From NCBI RefSeq assembly GCF_003473545.1, contig NZ_QUCM01000010.1, forward strand, positions 39,611 to 103,610: a DNA stretch of 64,000 nucleotides, written 5' to 3'. The stretch comes from Clostridium sp. AM22-11AC (GTDB taxonomy: Bacteria; Bacillota; Clostridia; Lachnospirales; Lachnospiraceae). The notes under the pieces were generated by a model. That model was not told the origin of the DNA, searched no databases, and saw only the letters and a program-made list of their open reading frames with translations. The stretch's first letter is position 1. Each line of letters opens with the position of its first letter. The translations under genes were made by a program, and so were the position numbers. Of the stretch, positions 41,445-51,530 are shown in pieces.

Positions 41445-41466
41445 CTTTATAGCTTCTTAACACAAC

Positions 41467-41638
41467 CGATTGCAAAGAAAACAATCGCACAAAAAAACTT
41501 GAAATCAAGTTATTTTTTTGTTAAAATTGTGCATAGAAGTGCTGCGGATCTCAAATGGAGTTTATTGAGAAAATCAGTCAGCAGGGGGGATAAAAACCTC
41601 TTTGAATGTACGAGATTTACGGACATGAAAGTGTCCGT
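41467..41638 (+). promoter_or_regulatory. Leader of the TRAP operon with an early terminator-like hairpin
   Basis: Three stem-loops are visible. The first is CGATTG/CAATCG (41467-41487). The second is AACTTG/CAAGTT (41496-41511), directly followed by A and seven T residues like a terminator. The third is ACGGACA/TGTCCGT (41619-41638), ten bases before the ribosome binding site. GCACAA (41486-41491) could instead pair with TTGTGC further down, breaking the terminator. This fits transcription attenuation; I know no matching riboswitch class. Confidence 0.4.
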
Positions 41639-41667
41639 GAAAATAAAAGAGAGAAGGAAGTAGAAGT

Positions 41668-42777
41668 ATGAAAAAAAGGTTAGCATTAGTACTGGCAGGT
41701 GTTATGATGGTATCATCATTAGCTGGATGCGGATCATCCAAACCTGCTGAAACAACAGCAGCAGCTGCTGGCGAGACAACCGCTGCAGCAGCAGATGCAA
41801 AAGCAGACACAACAGAAGCAGCAAAATCTGATGCAGCTCCAGAGTTAGAGCTGATCATCGCTTCCAACCAGACTTCTTTAGACAACCCATATTCCTATGG
41901 TATGGACAAGTTCAAAGAGGTAGTTGAGGATGTTTCCGGCGGAAAGATCGCTGTAACTGTTCATAAGGGAACCTTAGGCGAGAACGAGAACGAGCTGATC
42001 GAGAAGCTGGAAATGGGCGCTGCATCTATGGTAGTTGCTTCCCCAGGTTTCATGACCGCTATCGGTGTTCCGGAAGTAGATATCTTCTCACTGGAATATC
42101 TGTTTGACAGCTTTGATCACTGGGAGAAGTGCTTAGATGGCGAATTCGGTGACAAGATGAAAGAAGTTGTTAAGGAAAAGACCGGAAACAATTTCCGTAT
42201 TATGGCTTACTGGAGCTCCTCTGTTCGTGATTACTACGGCAAAAAGCCAGTTACCAAGCCAGAAGATTTAAAGGGTATGACAATCCGTACTCAGTCTTCT
42301 CAGGTACAGCAGGACTTCTGGAAAGCTTGCGGCGCTATCCCAACATCTGTAGCATGGGGCGAGTTATACCAGGCATTACAGCAGGGCGTTGTTGACTCCG
42401 CTGAGAACGACTACACCAGCTTTATGTTAAAAGAGCATCACAAGACTCCAAACGGCCACTACATCTCTGAAACACATCATGACTACACAACCCGTCTGTT
42501 ACTGATGAACGGCGATTTCTATGATAGTCTGACTGATGAGCAGAAGGGCTGGATCGATCAGGCTGTTGAGGCTTGTACAGAAGAAGAGCGTCAGGTAGTT
42601 TACCGTATGTTCAAAGAGTCCAAAGAGAAAGTTATCGCTGATGGCGCAGAAGTTACCAACTTTGAAGATGTTGATATCGATGCATTCAAGGCTCTGGCTC
42701 TTCCAATCCAGGATAAGTTCGCAGCTGATAACAACATGACTGCTGAGTTAGAGATGATCCGTGCAGCAGCAGAGTAA
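41668..42777 (+). CDS. TRAP transporter substrate-binding lipoprotein (DctP family)
   Basis: A 369-residue exported protein. The signal ends in the lipobox LAGC (Cys about 22), then an Ala/Thr-rich linker to about 55. The mature DctP domain contains LGENENELIEKLEMGA, DLKGMTIRTQSSQ (with the carboxylate-binding Arg) and PTSVAWGELYQALQQGVVDSAENDY (about 225-249), all characteristic. DctP proteins capture organic acids such as C4-dicarboxylates, sugar acids or lactate. In this pectin-using genome a uronate or similar acid is plausible. It leads the dctPQM operon. Confidence 0.9.
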   Translation: MKKRLALVLAGVMMVSSLAGCGSSKPAETTAAAAGETTAAAADAKADTTEAAKSDAAPELELIIASNQTSLDNPYSYGMDKFKEVVEDVSGGKIAVTVHKGTLGENENELIEKLEMGAASMVVASPGFMTAIGVPEVDIFSLEYLFDSFDHWEKCLDGEFGDKMKEVVKEKTGNNFRIMAYWSSSVRDYYGKKPVTKPEDLKGMTIRTQSSQVQQDFWKACGAIPTSVAWGELYQALQQGVVDSAENDYTSFMLKEHHKTPNGHYISETHHDYTTRLLLMNGDFYDSLTDEQKGWIDQAVEACTEEERQVVYRMFKESKEKVIADGAEVTNFEDVDIDAFKALALPIQDKFAADNNMTAELEMIRAAAE

Positions 42778-42844
42778 TCTGTAAGCAGAACGGAACATAA
42801 GGGACTTATAAAGTTCTGAACATTTACGAAAGAAAAATGAAATG

Positions 42845-42900
42845 GGTCAGGTCTTCCTGATCCGGAGGATATCAGCCATCTGGGCGACTGGATGGCTGAT
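42845..42900 (+). other. Two intercistronic stem-loops between the TRAP binding protein and permease genes
   Basis: GGTCAGG/CCTGATC (about 42845-42862) and a perfect ten-base-pair stem ATCAGCCATC/GATGGCTGAT (42871-42900). No T run follows, so they probably protect or process the abundant binding-protein mRNA. Confidence 0.55.
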
Positions 42901-42957
42901 GTTAGGTTTAAAAGAGTGTTAATATGGTGTTAAGATTTCCTGAAAGGAGAACACATT

Positions 42958-43443
42958 ATGAAAAAAGCAATTGAATGGATGCAGAAGATCCAGATTGCTG
43001 TAGGAGGATTTTTCCTTTGCATCTTCCTTCTTACAGTTGTATTCCAGATGCTCTCTCGTTACATTGGCATCGCAGCAACCTGGACTGAGGACGTATCTAT
43101 GTATTCCTTTATCTGGGCTGTATTTATGGGCGCAGGCGCTATGGTTTATGAAAAACGTCACTTTGCGTTTACTTCCGTCAGCGATATGCTGAAAAACGAG
43201 AAAATTAAGAGCGTATTAGCAATCATCATCTCTCTTGTTATGCTGGTGTTTGCTGTATTAATGGCTTATTATGGTTATAAATTAACACAGAAGTTCTGGA
43301 ACTATACATGGACCAATATTCCGTCCTTTAAGCGTGGACCTACATGGACCTGTCTTCCAATCTGTGGTGTAACTTCTACTATTTATCTGATCGCGCAGAT
43401 CATTGAAGAAATCGGTGCTCTTATGAAAGGAGGCAACAAGTAA
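42958..43443 (+). CDS. TRAP transporter small permease (DctQ family)
   Basis: A 161-residue membrane protein with four helices. It has the DctQ layout: a first helix with FFLCIFLLTVVFQMLSRYIG, then TWTEDVSMYSFIWAVFMGAGAMVYEKRHF (about 41-69), where the conserved Trp-Thr-Glu-Asp lies. It binds the large permease and helps dock the binding protein. The AAAGGAG site is strong. Its stop overlaps the next start by one base. Confidence 0.9.
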   Translation: MKKAIEWMQKIQIAVGGFFLCIFLLTVVFQMLSRYIGIAATWTEDVSMYSFIWAVFMGAGAMVYEKRHFAFTSVSDMLKNEKIKSVLAIIISLVMLVFAVLMAYYGYKLTQKFWNYTWTNIPSFKRGPTWTCLPICGVTSTIYLIAQIIEEIGALMKGGNK

Positions 43444-44729
43444 TGGGTGTTTTATTAGTAGTAATGTTTATCGTTTTTGTTGCCATTGGTGTGCCGATCT
43501 CATTCGCACTTGGCGTTGTATCTTTTACCGGTATCGCATCTCTGGGACAGATTCCGAATTTAGTTGTATTCCAGAAAATGTTTAATGGTCTGAACAGCTT
43601 TACACTGTTAGCTGTTCCGCTGTTTATCCTTGCAGCAAACCTAATGAACGAAGGTGAGATCACTGAAAAGCTGATCGACTGCTGTAACTCTTTAGTTGGA
43701 CACCTTCGCGGTGGTCTTGCTTATTCAAACGTACTTGTATCCATGATCTTCGCTGGTATCTCCGGTTCTTCCCAGGCTGATACCGCTGGTGTTGGTAAGA
43801 TCTTCATTCCTGCAATGGAGAAGCAGGGATATGACAAGGGAACATCTGTTGGTGTTACCGCAGCATCTTCCACATTAGGTTCCATTATCCCTCCAAGTAT
43901 CACCATGGTTGTATACGCAGGTATCGCTAACGTAAGTACCGGTGCGCTGTTCATGTCCGGTCTGGTTCCAGGTATCTTACTTGGTCTGGCTATGATGGCA
44001 GTAGTTAAGTACTACTCCAAGAGAAAGAACTTCCCTAAGTGTGATCGTGTTCCGTTTAAGGAAGTATGCCGCAGAACTTTTCAGTCTCTGCCAGCACTGC
44101 TTACTCCTATCATCCTGATCGGTGGTATCGTCAGCGGTTTGTTTACACCTACTGAGTCTGCAGCATTTGCATGTATCTATGCATTATTAGTTGGTATCTT
44201 CTTCTACAAGACCATTAAGGTTAAGAACCTGCCACGTATCCTGATCGAGACTATGAAGCTGTCTTCCCTGTCTCTGTTCGCTCTGGCTACAGCAAATGCA
44301 TTAGGCGAGTTATTAGCATACTATCAGTTGAATGTAATTGTACAGAACTTCTTCGCTAATATGCCAGGCGGAAGACTGGTATTCCTTCTTGTAGTAGTTG
44401 CATTCTTTATGTTTGTAGGTACTTTCATGGATGCTGTACCGGCAATGATCCTGTTTGTTCCGATCATTCTTCCGGCTGCTACTTCACTGCAGATCAGCCC
44501 GATCATCCTTGGCCTGATCATCGTTGTTACCCTGGCTCTTGGCCTGGTAACCCCACCTTATGGTCTGTGCCTGCTAATCGCTTCTTCTATCAGTGGTATT
44601 ACCATCGAGGATGCATTTAAGGGAACTCTTCCTTATTTCTTATCCTCCATCGCAGTATTATTGCTGTTAGTTATCTTCCCAAACTTCTGGCTGGCTATTC
44701 CGGCTACCCTGTTCCCGGGACTGTTCTAA
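43443..44729 (+). CDS. TRAP transporter large permease (DctM family)
   Basis: A 428-residue membrane protein with about 12 helices that forms the sodium-driven transport channel. Family signatures are IPISFALGVVSF, GGLAYSNVLVSMIFAGISGSSQADTAGVGKI (about 96-126), IIPPSI and GLVTPPYGLCLL near the C-terminus. It completes the dctPQM operon. It is followed by a terminator and then by the remnant of an unrelated EAL-domain gene. Confidence 0.92.
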   Translation: MGVLLVVMFIVFVAIGVPISFALGVVSFTGIASLGQIPNLVVFQKMFNGLNSFTLLAVPLFILAANLMNEGEITEKLIDCCNSLVGHLRGGLAYSNVLVSMIFAGISGSSQADTAGVGKIFIPAMEKQGYDKGTSVGVTAASSTLGSIIPPSITMVVYAGIANVSTGALFMSGLVPGILLGLAMMAVVKYYSKRKNFPKCDRVPFKEVCRRTFQSLPALLTPIILIGGIVSGLFTPTESAAFACIYALLVGIFFYKTIKVKNLPRILIETMKLSSLSLFALATANALGELLAYYQLNVIVQNFFANMPGGRLVFLLVVVAFFMFVGTFMDAVPAMILFVPIILPAATSLQISPIILGLIIVVTLALGLVTPPYGLCLLIASSISGITIEDAFKGTLPYFLSSIAVLLLLVIFPNFWLAIPATLFPGLF

Positions 44730-44770
44730 TAGAAAAGCGCGATAGCGCAAATCTGAGAGAAAAAAGTATG

Positions 44771-44811
44771 AAACTGTCGCGAAATAAGAAAATATTTCGC
44801 GGCAGTTTTTT
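44771..44811 (+). terminator. Terminator of the TRAP operon
   Basis: AAACTGTCGCGAAATA pairs with TATTTCGCGGCAGTTT (one mismatch-like G-T), then a run of T residues. Confidence 0.88.
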
Positions 44812-44842
44812 ACTTTATAGGAAAGACCGCCTCCGGCGCTCT

Positions 44843-44965
44843 TTTGAAAAAGAGGAACAGGCCAAAATGCTGTATGAAATGGGCTGTGATCTGGCTCAGG
44901 GATACTATTTTGGAAAGCCGGTGCCAGTGGAAGAGTTCTTCCGGAAAATGAATAAAGAGATATAA
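44843..44965 (+). pseudogene. C-terminal remnant of an EAL-domain cyclic-di-GMP phosphodiesterase
   Basis: About 40 codons read EKEEQAKMLYEMGCDLAQGYYF and then GKPVPVEEF before a stop. The segment GCDxAQGYYFxKPxPxEEF is the hallmark end of EAL domains. The catalytic EAL and metal-binding motifs and everything else upstream are gone, and the TRAP terminator lies directly before it. It cannot make a functional enzyme. Confidence 0.75.
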
Positions 44966-45018
44966 GATGCTTCGTTTTTTTACTTATAAAAAGTGAAAGA
45001 ACAGAAGCATCTTTTTTT
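44964..45018. terminator. Long hairpin terminator at the end of the EAL remnant
   Basis: AAGATGCTTC (44964-44973) pairs with GAAGCATCTT (45004-45013), with further pairing inside and seven T residues after. It isolates the ATP synthase operon from upstream transcription. Confidence 0.8.
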
Positions 45019-45128
45019 GTATTCATTTAAAAACATGTAGAAAAAAGTCTTAACATCTTCTAAACATATATTCTGAAATGTTCCAAAAAAAATAAACAAT
45101 AATCCATAATAATTATGCAATATTTAGT

Positions 45129-45157
45129 TTGATAACATTTGTGTTATGAAATAATAA
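45129..45157 (+). promoter_or_regulatory. Promoter of the ATP synthase operon with a palindrome in the spacer
   Basis: TTGATA (45129-45134) and TAATAA (45152-45157) are 17 bases apart. The dyad ATAACA-TTTG-TGTTAT (45132-45147) occupies most of the spacer and could be an operator. Confidence 0.45.
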
Positions 45158-45248
45158 GAAATTCAGAATTGAAAAGGAAAATTCATGTGGCTATAATAAC
45201 GGACGAAACAAAAAAGACAAGAAAATAGGTAGGAAGGAGAGTGAAAAA

Positions 45249-45935
45249 ATGGACCAGCTGGTAGACTCCCTGATGGAGGAATTAAACTGTAATACAGTAT
45301 TTACCATTCCTTTATTTGGCGGGATCGATGTACTGGAATCGGTGGTGGTCACATGGATCATTATGGCCATTATCATGATCGGTTCCCTAATCTGGGTGCA
45401 TGGGCTTAAGATCCGTAAAATAAGCGGAAAACAGGCAGCACTGGAAAGTGGTTTTTCTTTCCTTTATAACTTCTTTCTGGATCTTCTGGGAGAAGAAGGA
45501 AAAGATTACATTCCTTATCTGATCACCGTTGTTATCTACATAGCCATCGCCAATATGATCGGTCTGTTAGGTTTTAAATCCCCCACAAAAGACTTAAATG
45601 TGACCGCGTCTTTAGCTGTTATGAGTATTGTGCTGGTGGAAGCCGCAGGTATCCGGAAAAAAGGTGTAAAGGGCTGGGTGAAAAGTTTTGCGGAACCGAT
45701 CCCCATTATCGCTCCTATTAATGTACTGGAGCTGTTTATCCGGCCGCTGTCGCTGTGCATGCGACTGTTTGGAAATGTGCTTGGCGCAGTAGTGGTCATG
45801 GCACTGATCAAATATCTGCTGCCCTTAGTGGTGCCACTGCCATTTAGCGGGTATTTTGATATATTCGATGGAGTGATACAGGCTTATGTGTTTGTATTCC
45901 TTACATCTTTATATATAAAAGAAGCAATTGAGTAA
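45249..45935 (+). CDS. atpB: ATP synthase Fo subunit a
   Basis: A 228-residue membrane protein forming the stator half-channels for ions. The essential arginine is visible in SLCMRLFGNVLG (about residue 176), and the C-terminal helix has the expected IQAYVFVFLTSLYIKEA. Five or six helices are predicted. It is the first gene of atpBEFHAGDC; no atpI precedes it. ATG 45249 follows GGAGAG. Confidence 0.93.
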   Translation: MDQLVDSLMEELNCNTVFTIPLFGGIDVLESVVVTWIIMAIIMIGSLIWVHGLKIRKISGKQAALESGFSFLYNFFLDLLGEEGKDYIPYLITVVIYIAIANMIGLLGFKSPTKDLNVTASLAVMSIVLVEAAGIRKKGVKGWVKSFAEPIPIIAPINVLELFIRPLSLCMRLFGNVLGAVVVMALIKYLLPLVVPLPFSGYFDIFDGVIQAYVFVFLTSLYIKEAIE

Positions 45936-45971
45936 ATAAACAAAAATTTTTAAACAAAAGGAGAAATCATC

Positions 45972-46196
45972 ATGTCAGGATTAATCGCACTTGGAGCTGC
46001 AGTTGCAGTAATTACAGGAATTGGAGCAGGACTTGGAATTGGTATGGCTACTTCCAAAGCAGTAGATGCTATTGCAAGACAGCCTGAAGCAGACAGCAAG
46101 ATCACAAAGGCACTTCTTCTTGGATGCGCACTGGCAGAGGCAACTGCTATTTACGGTTTCGTTATCGGTCTTCTGATCATCCTGTTCCTGAAGTAG
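45972..46196 (+). CDS. atpE: ATP synthase Fo subunit c
   Basis: A 74-residue hairpin of two helices that forms the rotor ring. The loop is ARQPEADSK and the ion-binding carboxylate is the Glu of LAEATAIYG in helix 2. In sodium-type c subunits a Gln is found in helix 1 and Ser/Thr directly follows the Glu; here those positions are Ile (GLGIGMA) and Ala, although the following Thr and the Tyr are kept. This favours proton coupling, in contrast to sodium-driven anaerobes such as Acetobacterium. Confidence 0.93.
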   Translation: MSGLIALGAAVAVITGIGAGLGIGMATSKAVDAIARQPEADSKITKALLLGCALAEATAIYGFVIGLLIILFLK

Positions 46197-46209
46197 AAAG
46201 GCAGTACAT

Positions 46210-46701
46210 ATGCTAAATATTAATTTTTGGAATATTGCCTTTACGATCATCAACATTGTTGTGCTGTATCTGTTTTTAAAGCATTTCCTTATGAAGCCGC
46301 TGATGTCCATTCTGGAAGAGAGGAAACAGATGGTGGAAAAGGAATTAGATGAAGCGGCTGCTGCTAACAGGGATGCGGGTCTGCTAAAGAAAAAGTATGA
46401 AGTATCCCTTGAAAAAGCAGATGAAGAGGCTGGCAGGATCGTTGCCCAGGCAAAGGAAAGGGCAGGAGAGGAATACGAGAAGATCCTGTCAAAGGCAGAT
46501 GCAGATGCTTCTAAAAAGCTGGAAGATGCAAAGAAAATGATCGATCTGGAAAGAGAAAAGGCATTAAATGATCTTCGTGCTTCTGTTACAGGTCTGGCAA
46601 TGACTGCAACGGCAAAACTTTTGTCTGAGCAGGCAGGACCGGAAAGCGACAAGAAACGTTATCAGGCATTTTTAGCAAGCGCAGGTGAAAAACATGACTG
46701 A
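46210..46701 (+). CDS. atpF: ATP synthase Fo subunit b
   Basis: A 163-residue peripheral-stalk subunit. One N-terminal membrane helix (about 5-26, FWNIAFTIINIVVLYLFLKHFL) is followed by a long charged coiled coil that reaches F1. The length is normal. The next gene, atpH, overlaps its 3' end by eight bases. Confidence 0.93.
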   Translation: MLNINFWNIAFTIINIVVLYLFLKHFLMKPLMSILEERKQMVEKELDEAAAANRDAGLLKKKYEVSLEKADEEAGRIVAQAKERAGEEYEKILSKADADASKKLEDAKKMIDLEREKALNDLRASVTGLAMTATAKLLSEQAGPESDKKRYQAFLASAGEKHD

Positions 46702-47209
46702 GCAGGCAAGATTATACGGAACCGTTCTTTATGAATTAAAGGTACCTGAGAAAATGGTCCGGGAGACCGGGCGCATTTTCCAGGAAAATCCAGAACTTAA
46801 GGCAGTTCTTGATGATCCCACATTGCAGGAAACAAAAAAGGAAGCCATTATTGGAAAAATATGGAAAGAACCTGATTTTTCCAGTACAATGGTTCATTTT
46901 TTAAAGAAGGCCTGTGAGGAAGGCTGCATCGGGCAGATGGAAGATATGATAAAGGTCTGGGAGAAATGTCTGTTAGATGGAGCGGGTATTTTATCAGCCA
47001 GTCTTTTTTATGTGACCAGACCAGATGAGGAACAGCTTGCAGGGATCCTGGAATTTTTGTGCAGGGAATATAAAAAGAAGGATGTGCAGCTTGAAATGGC
47101 TGCTGCTCCGGAACTGATGGGCGGTTTCGTCTTAAAGACCGGAGATGTGGAATATGATTACAGCCTGAAAGGGCAGCTTGAGCGGCTGTTTCAGACTGCA
47201 GGCAGATAG
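46694..47209 (+). CDS. atpH: ATP synthase F1 subunit delta
   Basis: A 171-residue subunit joining the b stalk to the top of F1. The helical N-terminal domain starts [14 protein letters not shown], and the C-terminal part contains the family segment [23 protein letters not shown] (about 144-166). ATG 46694, eight bases after AGGTG, is preferred to the GTG three codons earlier. It overlaps atpF. Confidence 0.9.
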   Translation: MTEQARLYGTVLYELKVPEKMVRETGRIFQENPELKAVLDDPTLQETKKEAIIGKIWKEPDFSSTMVHFLKKACEEGCIGQMEDMIKVWEKCLLDGAGILSASLFYVTRPDEEQLAGILEFLCREYKKKDVQLEMAAAPELMGGFVLKTGDVEYDYSLKGQLERLFQTAGR

Positions 47210-47220
47210 GAGTTATTACT

Positions 47221-48759
47221 ATGAGTACAATCAGTTCTCAGGAGATCATCTCCATTATCAAGGGCGAGATCGAAGACTATGACGCTCATGCAGGACAGGT
47301 TAATGAGACTGGTTCTGTGATCTGGGTAGGCGATGGCATTGCCATTGTATATGGTATTGATCATGCCATGTATGGAGAGATCGTTATATTTGAAAACGGA
47401 GTCAAGGGCATGGTCCAGGATATCCGTAAAAATGAGATCGGCTGTATCCTGTTTGGAAAAGATACAGGTATTACAGAGGGAACAAAAGTTACCAGAACAA
47501 AGAAAAAAGCAGGTGTTCCTGTTGGAGCGGCTTTTTTAGGAAGAGTTGTCAATGCCTTAGGAGAGACCATTGACGGAATGGGACCTGCAAAAGAAGAGGA
47601 TTACCTGCCGGTTGAACAGGAAGCACCTGGTATTGCAGAACGTAAATCCGTAGGAGTTCCTATGGAGACAGGTATCCTGGCCATCGACTCTATGTTCCCT
47701 ATCGGACGGGGACAGCGTGAGCTGATCATCGGTGACCGTCAGACCGGTAAAACCTCCATTGCAATGGATACTATTTTAAACCAGAAGGGCAAGGATGTGA
47801 TCTGTATCTATGTTGCCATTGGCCAGAAGGCATCTACCATTGCAAAGCTGGTAAATACATTAAAGAAAAATGACGCCATGGATTACACCATTGTTATGGC
47901 TTCTACAGCCAGTGATCCGGCGCCTTTACAATATATTGCCCCTTATGCGGGAACTGCCATGGCAGAGTTTTTCATGCGCCAGGGAAAAGATGTGCTCATT
48001 GTTTATGATGACCTGTCCAAGCATGCAGTAGCTTACCGTGCATTGTCCCTGTTGCTTGAGCGTTCTCCGGGACGTGAGGCATATCCAGGAGATGTTTTCT
48101 ATCTTCATTCCAGGCTGCTGGAGCGTTCCAGCCGTCTTTCAGATAAACTGGGAGGAGGTTCTATTACAGCCCTTCCTATTATTGAAACACAGGCAGGAGA
48201 TGTATCAGCCTATATTCCTACCAATGTAATATCTATTACAGATGGTCAGATCTTCCTTGAAAGCGACCTGTTTTTCTCAGGAATGAGACCGGCAGTAAAC
48301 GTAGGTCTTTCTGTATCCCGAGTAGGCGGTGCTGCACAGACCAAGGCAATGAAGAAGGCCAGCGGTACCATCCGTATCGACCTGGCACAGTATCGTGAAA
48401 TGGAAGTGTTCACCCAGTTCAGTTCTGACCTGGATGAGGCGACAAAAGCACAGCTGGCTTATGGAAAACGTCTGATGGAACTGTTAAAACAGCCTTTGGG
48501 ACGTCCGCTTTCCATGGCAGAGCAGGTGATTACCCTGTGTACAGCAACCCACAAAGTAATGGTAAGTGTGGATGTAAAACAGATCAAAAAGTTCCAGATG
48601 GATATGCTTGCCTGGTTTGAGGACAAACATCCTGAAATTGGAAATGAGATCACGGAAAAGAAAGTCTTAAGCGATGAGCTGGCAGAACGGATCGTAGAGG
48701 CAGCGAAGGAGTTTAAGGAGGCAGTATGGCAAACGCAAGAGAGATCCAAAACCGAATAA
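47221..48759 (+). CDS. atpA: ATP synthase F1 subunit alpha
   Basis: A 512-residue subunit of the catalytic hexamer. The P-loop is GDRQTGKTS (about 169-177), and the regulatory-site and DELSEED-facing regions are normal ([30 protein letters not shown] region, residues about 261-290). The C-terminus overlaps the start of atpG by 34 bases, an unusually long overlap that implies translational coupling. Confidence 0.95.
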   Translation: MSTISSQEIISIIKGEIEDYDAHAGQVNETGSVIWVGDGIAIVYGIDHAMYGEIVIFENGVKGMVQDIRKNEIGCILFGKDTGITEGTKVTRTKKKAGVPVGAAFLGRVVNALGETIDGMGPAKEEDYLPVEQEAPGIAERKSVGVPMETGILAIDSMFPIGRGQRELIIGDRQTGKTSIAMDTILNQKGKDVICIYVAIGQKASTIAKLVNTLKKNDAMDYTIVMASTASDPAPLQYIAPYAGTAMAEFFMRQGKDVLIVYDDLSKHAVAYRALSLLLERSPGREAYPGDVFYLHSRLLERSSRLSDKLGGGSITALPIIETQAGDVSAYIPTNVISITDGQIFLESDLFFSGMRPAVNVGLSVSRVGGAAQTKAMKKASGTIRIDLAQYREMEVFTQFSSDLDEATKAQLAYGKRLMELLKQPLGRPLSMAEQVITLCTATHKVMVSVDVKQIKKFQMDMLAWFEDKHPEIGNEITEKKVLSDELAERIVEAAKEFKEAVWQTQERSKTE

Positions 48760-49619
48760 AAAGTATTCAGGATACACGTAAGATCACCAATGCCATGTAT
48801 CTGATCTCTTCAACAAAGCTGAAGAAAAGCAAAAAGCTTCTGGAAGATACAGAACCTTATTTTTACACCCTTCAGAGCCTGATCCGGCGTATCCTGCGCC
48901 ATATGGGGGATACAGAGCATCCTTATTTTAATGCCAGAAAAGAGATCAAAGAAGAGGACCGTGTCCGTGGCCTGGTAGTCATTACAGGTGATAAGGGTCT
49001 GGCAGGTGCTTATAACCACAATGTACTGAAACTTGCCCATGAATGGATGGAAAAAAGTGATAAAAACCGTCTGTATGTCGTGGGAGAGCTGGGAAGACAG
49101 TATTTTGCTGCAAGACATGTGCCGGTAGAAGAACAGTTCCACTACACGGTGCAGAACCCTACCATGCACAGAGCCCGTCTGATCGCCTCTTCCCTGATCG
49201 AGGATTATCTGGAAGGACGTTTGGATGAGGTGTGGATCATTTATACGCAGATGATAAACAGCATGAAGGTGGAAGCACAGATGGAGCAGCTTCTTCCCCT
49301 GAAGCAGGAAGATTTCAGCAATGTGGTCATTCCTGCGGATATCCATCAGGAAGAGATCCAGATGGTCCCATCCCCTACAGCGGTCATGGACCATGTGGTG
49401 CCAAACTATGTAACAGGATTTATCTTCGGTGCCCTGGTAGAGTCATTTTGCAGTGAGCAGAATGCCCGTATGATGGCAATGCAGTCTGCCAGCGACAATG
49501 CGGCAGAGCTTTTAAATGAGCTGTCCATTGAATATAACCGGGTGCGCCAGGCTGCCATTACCCAGGAGATCACGGAAGTGGTAGGCGGTGCAAGGGCACA
49601 GCGGAAGAAGCGGAGATAA
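48726..49619 (+). CDS. atpG: ATP synthase F1 subunit gamma
   Basis: A 297-residue central-shaft subunit. The N-terminal coiled coil begins [23 protein letters not shown] (residues 2-24), and the C-terminal helix has [31 protein letters not shown] (residues about 258-288), both hallmarks of gamma. The start lies inside atpA behind AAGGAGG. Gamma couples ion-driven ring rotation to ATP synthesis. Confidence 0.95.
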   Translation: MANAREIQNRIKSIQDTRKITNAMYLISSTKLKKSKKLLEDTEPYFYTLQSLIRRILRHMGDTEHPYFNARKEIKEEDRVRGLVVITGDKGLAGAYNHNVLKLAHEWMEKSDKNRLYVVGELGRQYFAARHVPVEEQFHYTVQNPTMHRARLIASSLIEDYLEGRLDEVWIIYTQMINSMKVEAQMEQLLPLKQEDFSNVVIPADIHQEEIQMVPSPTAVMDHVVPNYVTGFIFGALVESFCSEQNARMMAMQSASDNAAELLNELSIEYNRVRQAAITQEITEVVGGARAQRKKRR

Positions 49620-49626
49620 GGAGTAA

Positions 49627-51029
<1,403 letters not shown>

Positions 51030-51030
<1 letters not shown>

Positions 51031-51458
51031 TGGCAGCATTCTGGCTTAAGGTCATAGCCAGTGACCATGTATTTTATAATGGAAACTGCGAGTCCCTGGT
51101 GGTTCCGGCTCATGACGGGGAAGTAGGTATCCTTCCTCACAGAGAGGCTATGATCCTGGCAATCCAGGAAGGAGAACTGCGGTTTCGCGTTCCCGGGGAA
51201 AACCAGTACCGGGAAGCGGTTGTAGGTATTGGGATCGTACAGGTAGCAAATAACCGTGTAACGGTTGTAGTAGATACAGCGGAACGGCCGGAAGATATTG
51301 ACGAAGTCCGGGCCAGACAGGCTTTGGAACGGGCCCAGGAACAGCTTCGTCAGAAACAGAGTATCAGAGAATATTATATGTCAAAAGCATCCATGGCCCG
51401 TGCTCTCAGCCGTTTGAAAGCCAGTCAGCATAAGGGCAGTGAATACCATGGATTATAA
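51030..51458 (+). CDS. atpC: ATP synthase F1 subunit epsilon
   Basis: A 142-residue subunit. The N-terminal ten-stranded beta barrel includes VVPAHDGEVGILPHREAM, and the C-terminal helical hairpin begins after RPEDIDEVRARQALERAQEQL. The C-terminal helices can inhibit ATP hydrolysis. It closes the operon and is followed by short ATAGATCACAT repeats and a terminator. Confidence 0.93.
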
Positions 51459-51461
51459 TAG

Positions 51462-51510
51462 ATCACATTATAGATCACATAAGCAGCGCGCCGGAAGGTA
51501 CGCTGTTTTT
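51462..51510 (+). terminator. End of the ATP synthase operon: short repeat and terminator
   Basis: ATAGATCACAT occurs twice in tandem just after the stop. Then CAGCG (51484-51488) pairs with CGCTG (51501-51505), followed by five T residues. Confidence 0.65.
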
Positions 51511-51530
51511 GCGTTATATATTTTTTATAG

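Noticed and set aside
45981..46652. A 223-codon open frame on the minus strand across atpE and atpF
   Set aside because: It is Ser/Phe-rich antisense to well-supported ATP synthase genes and has no ribosome site.
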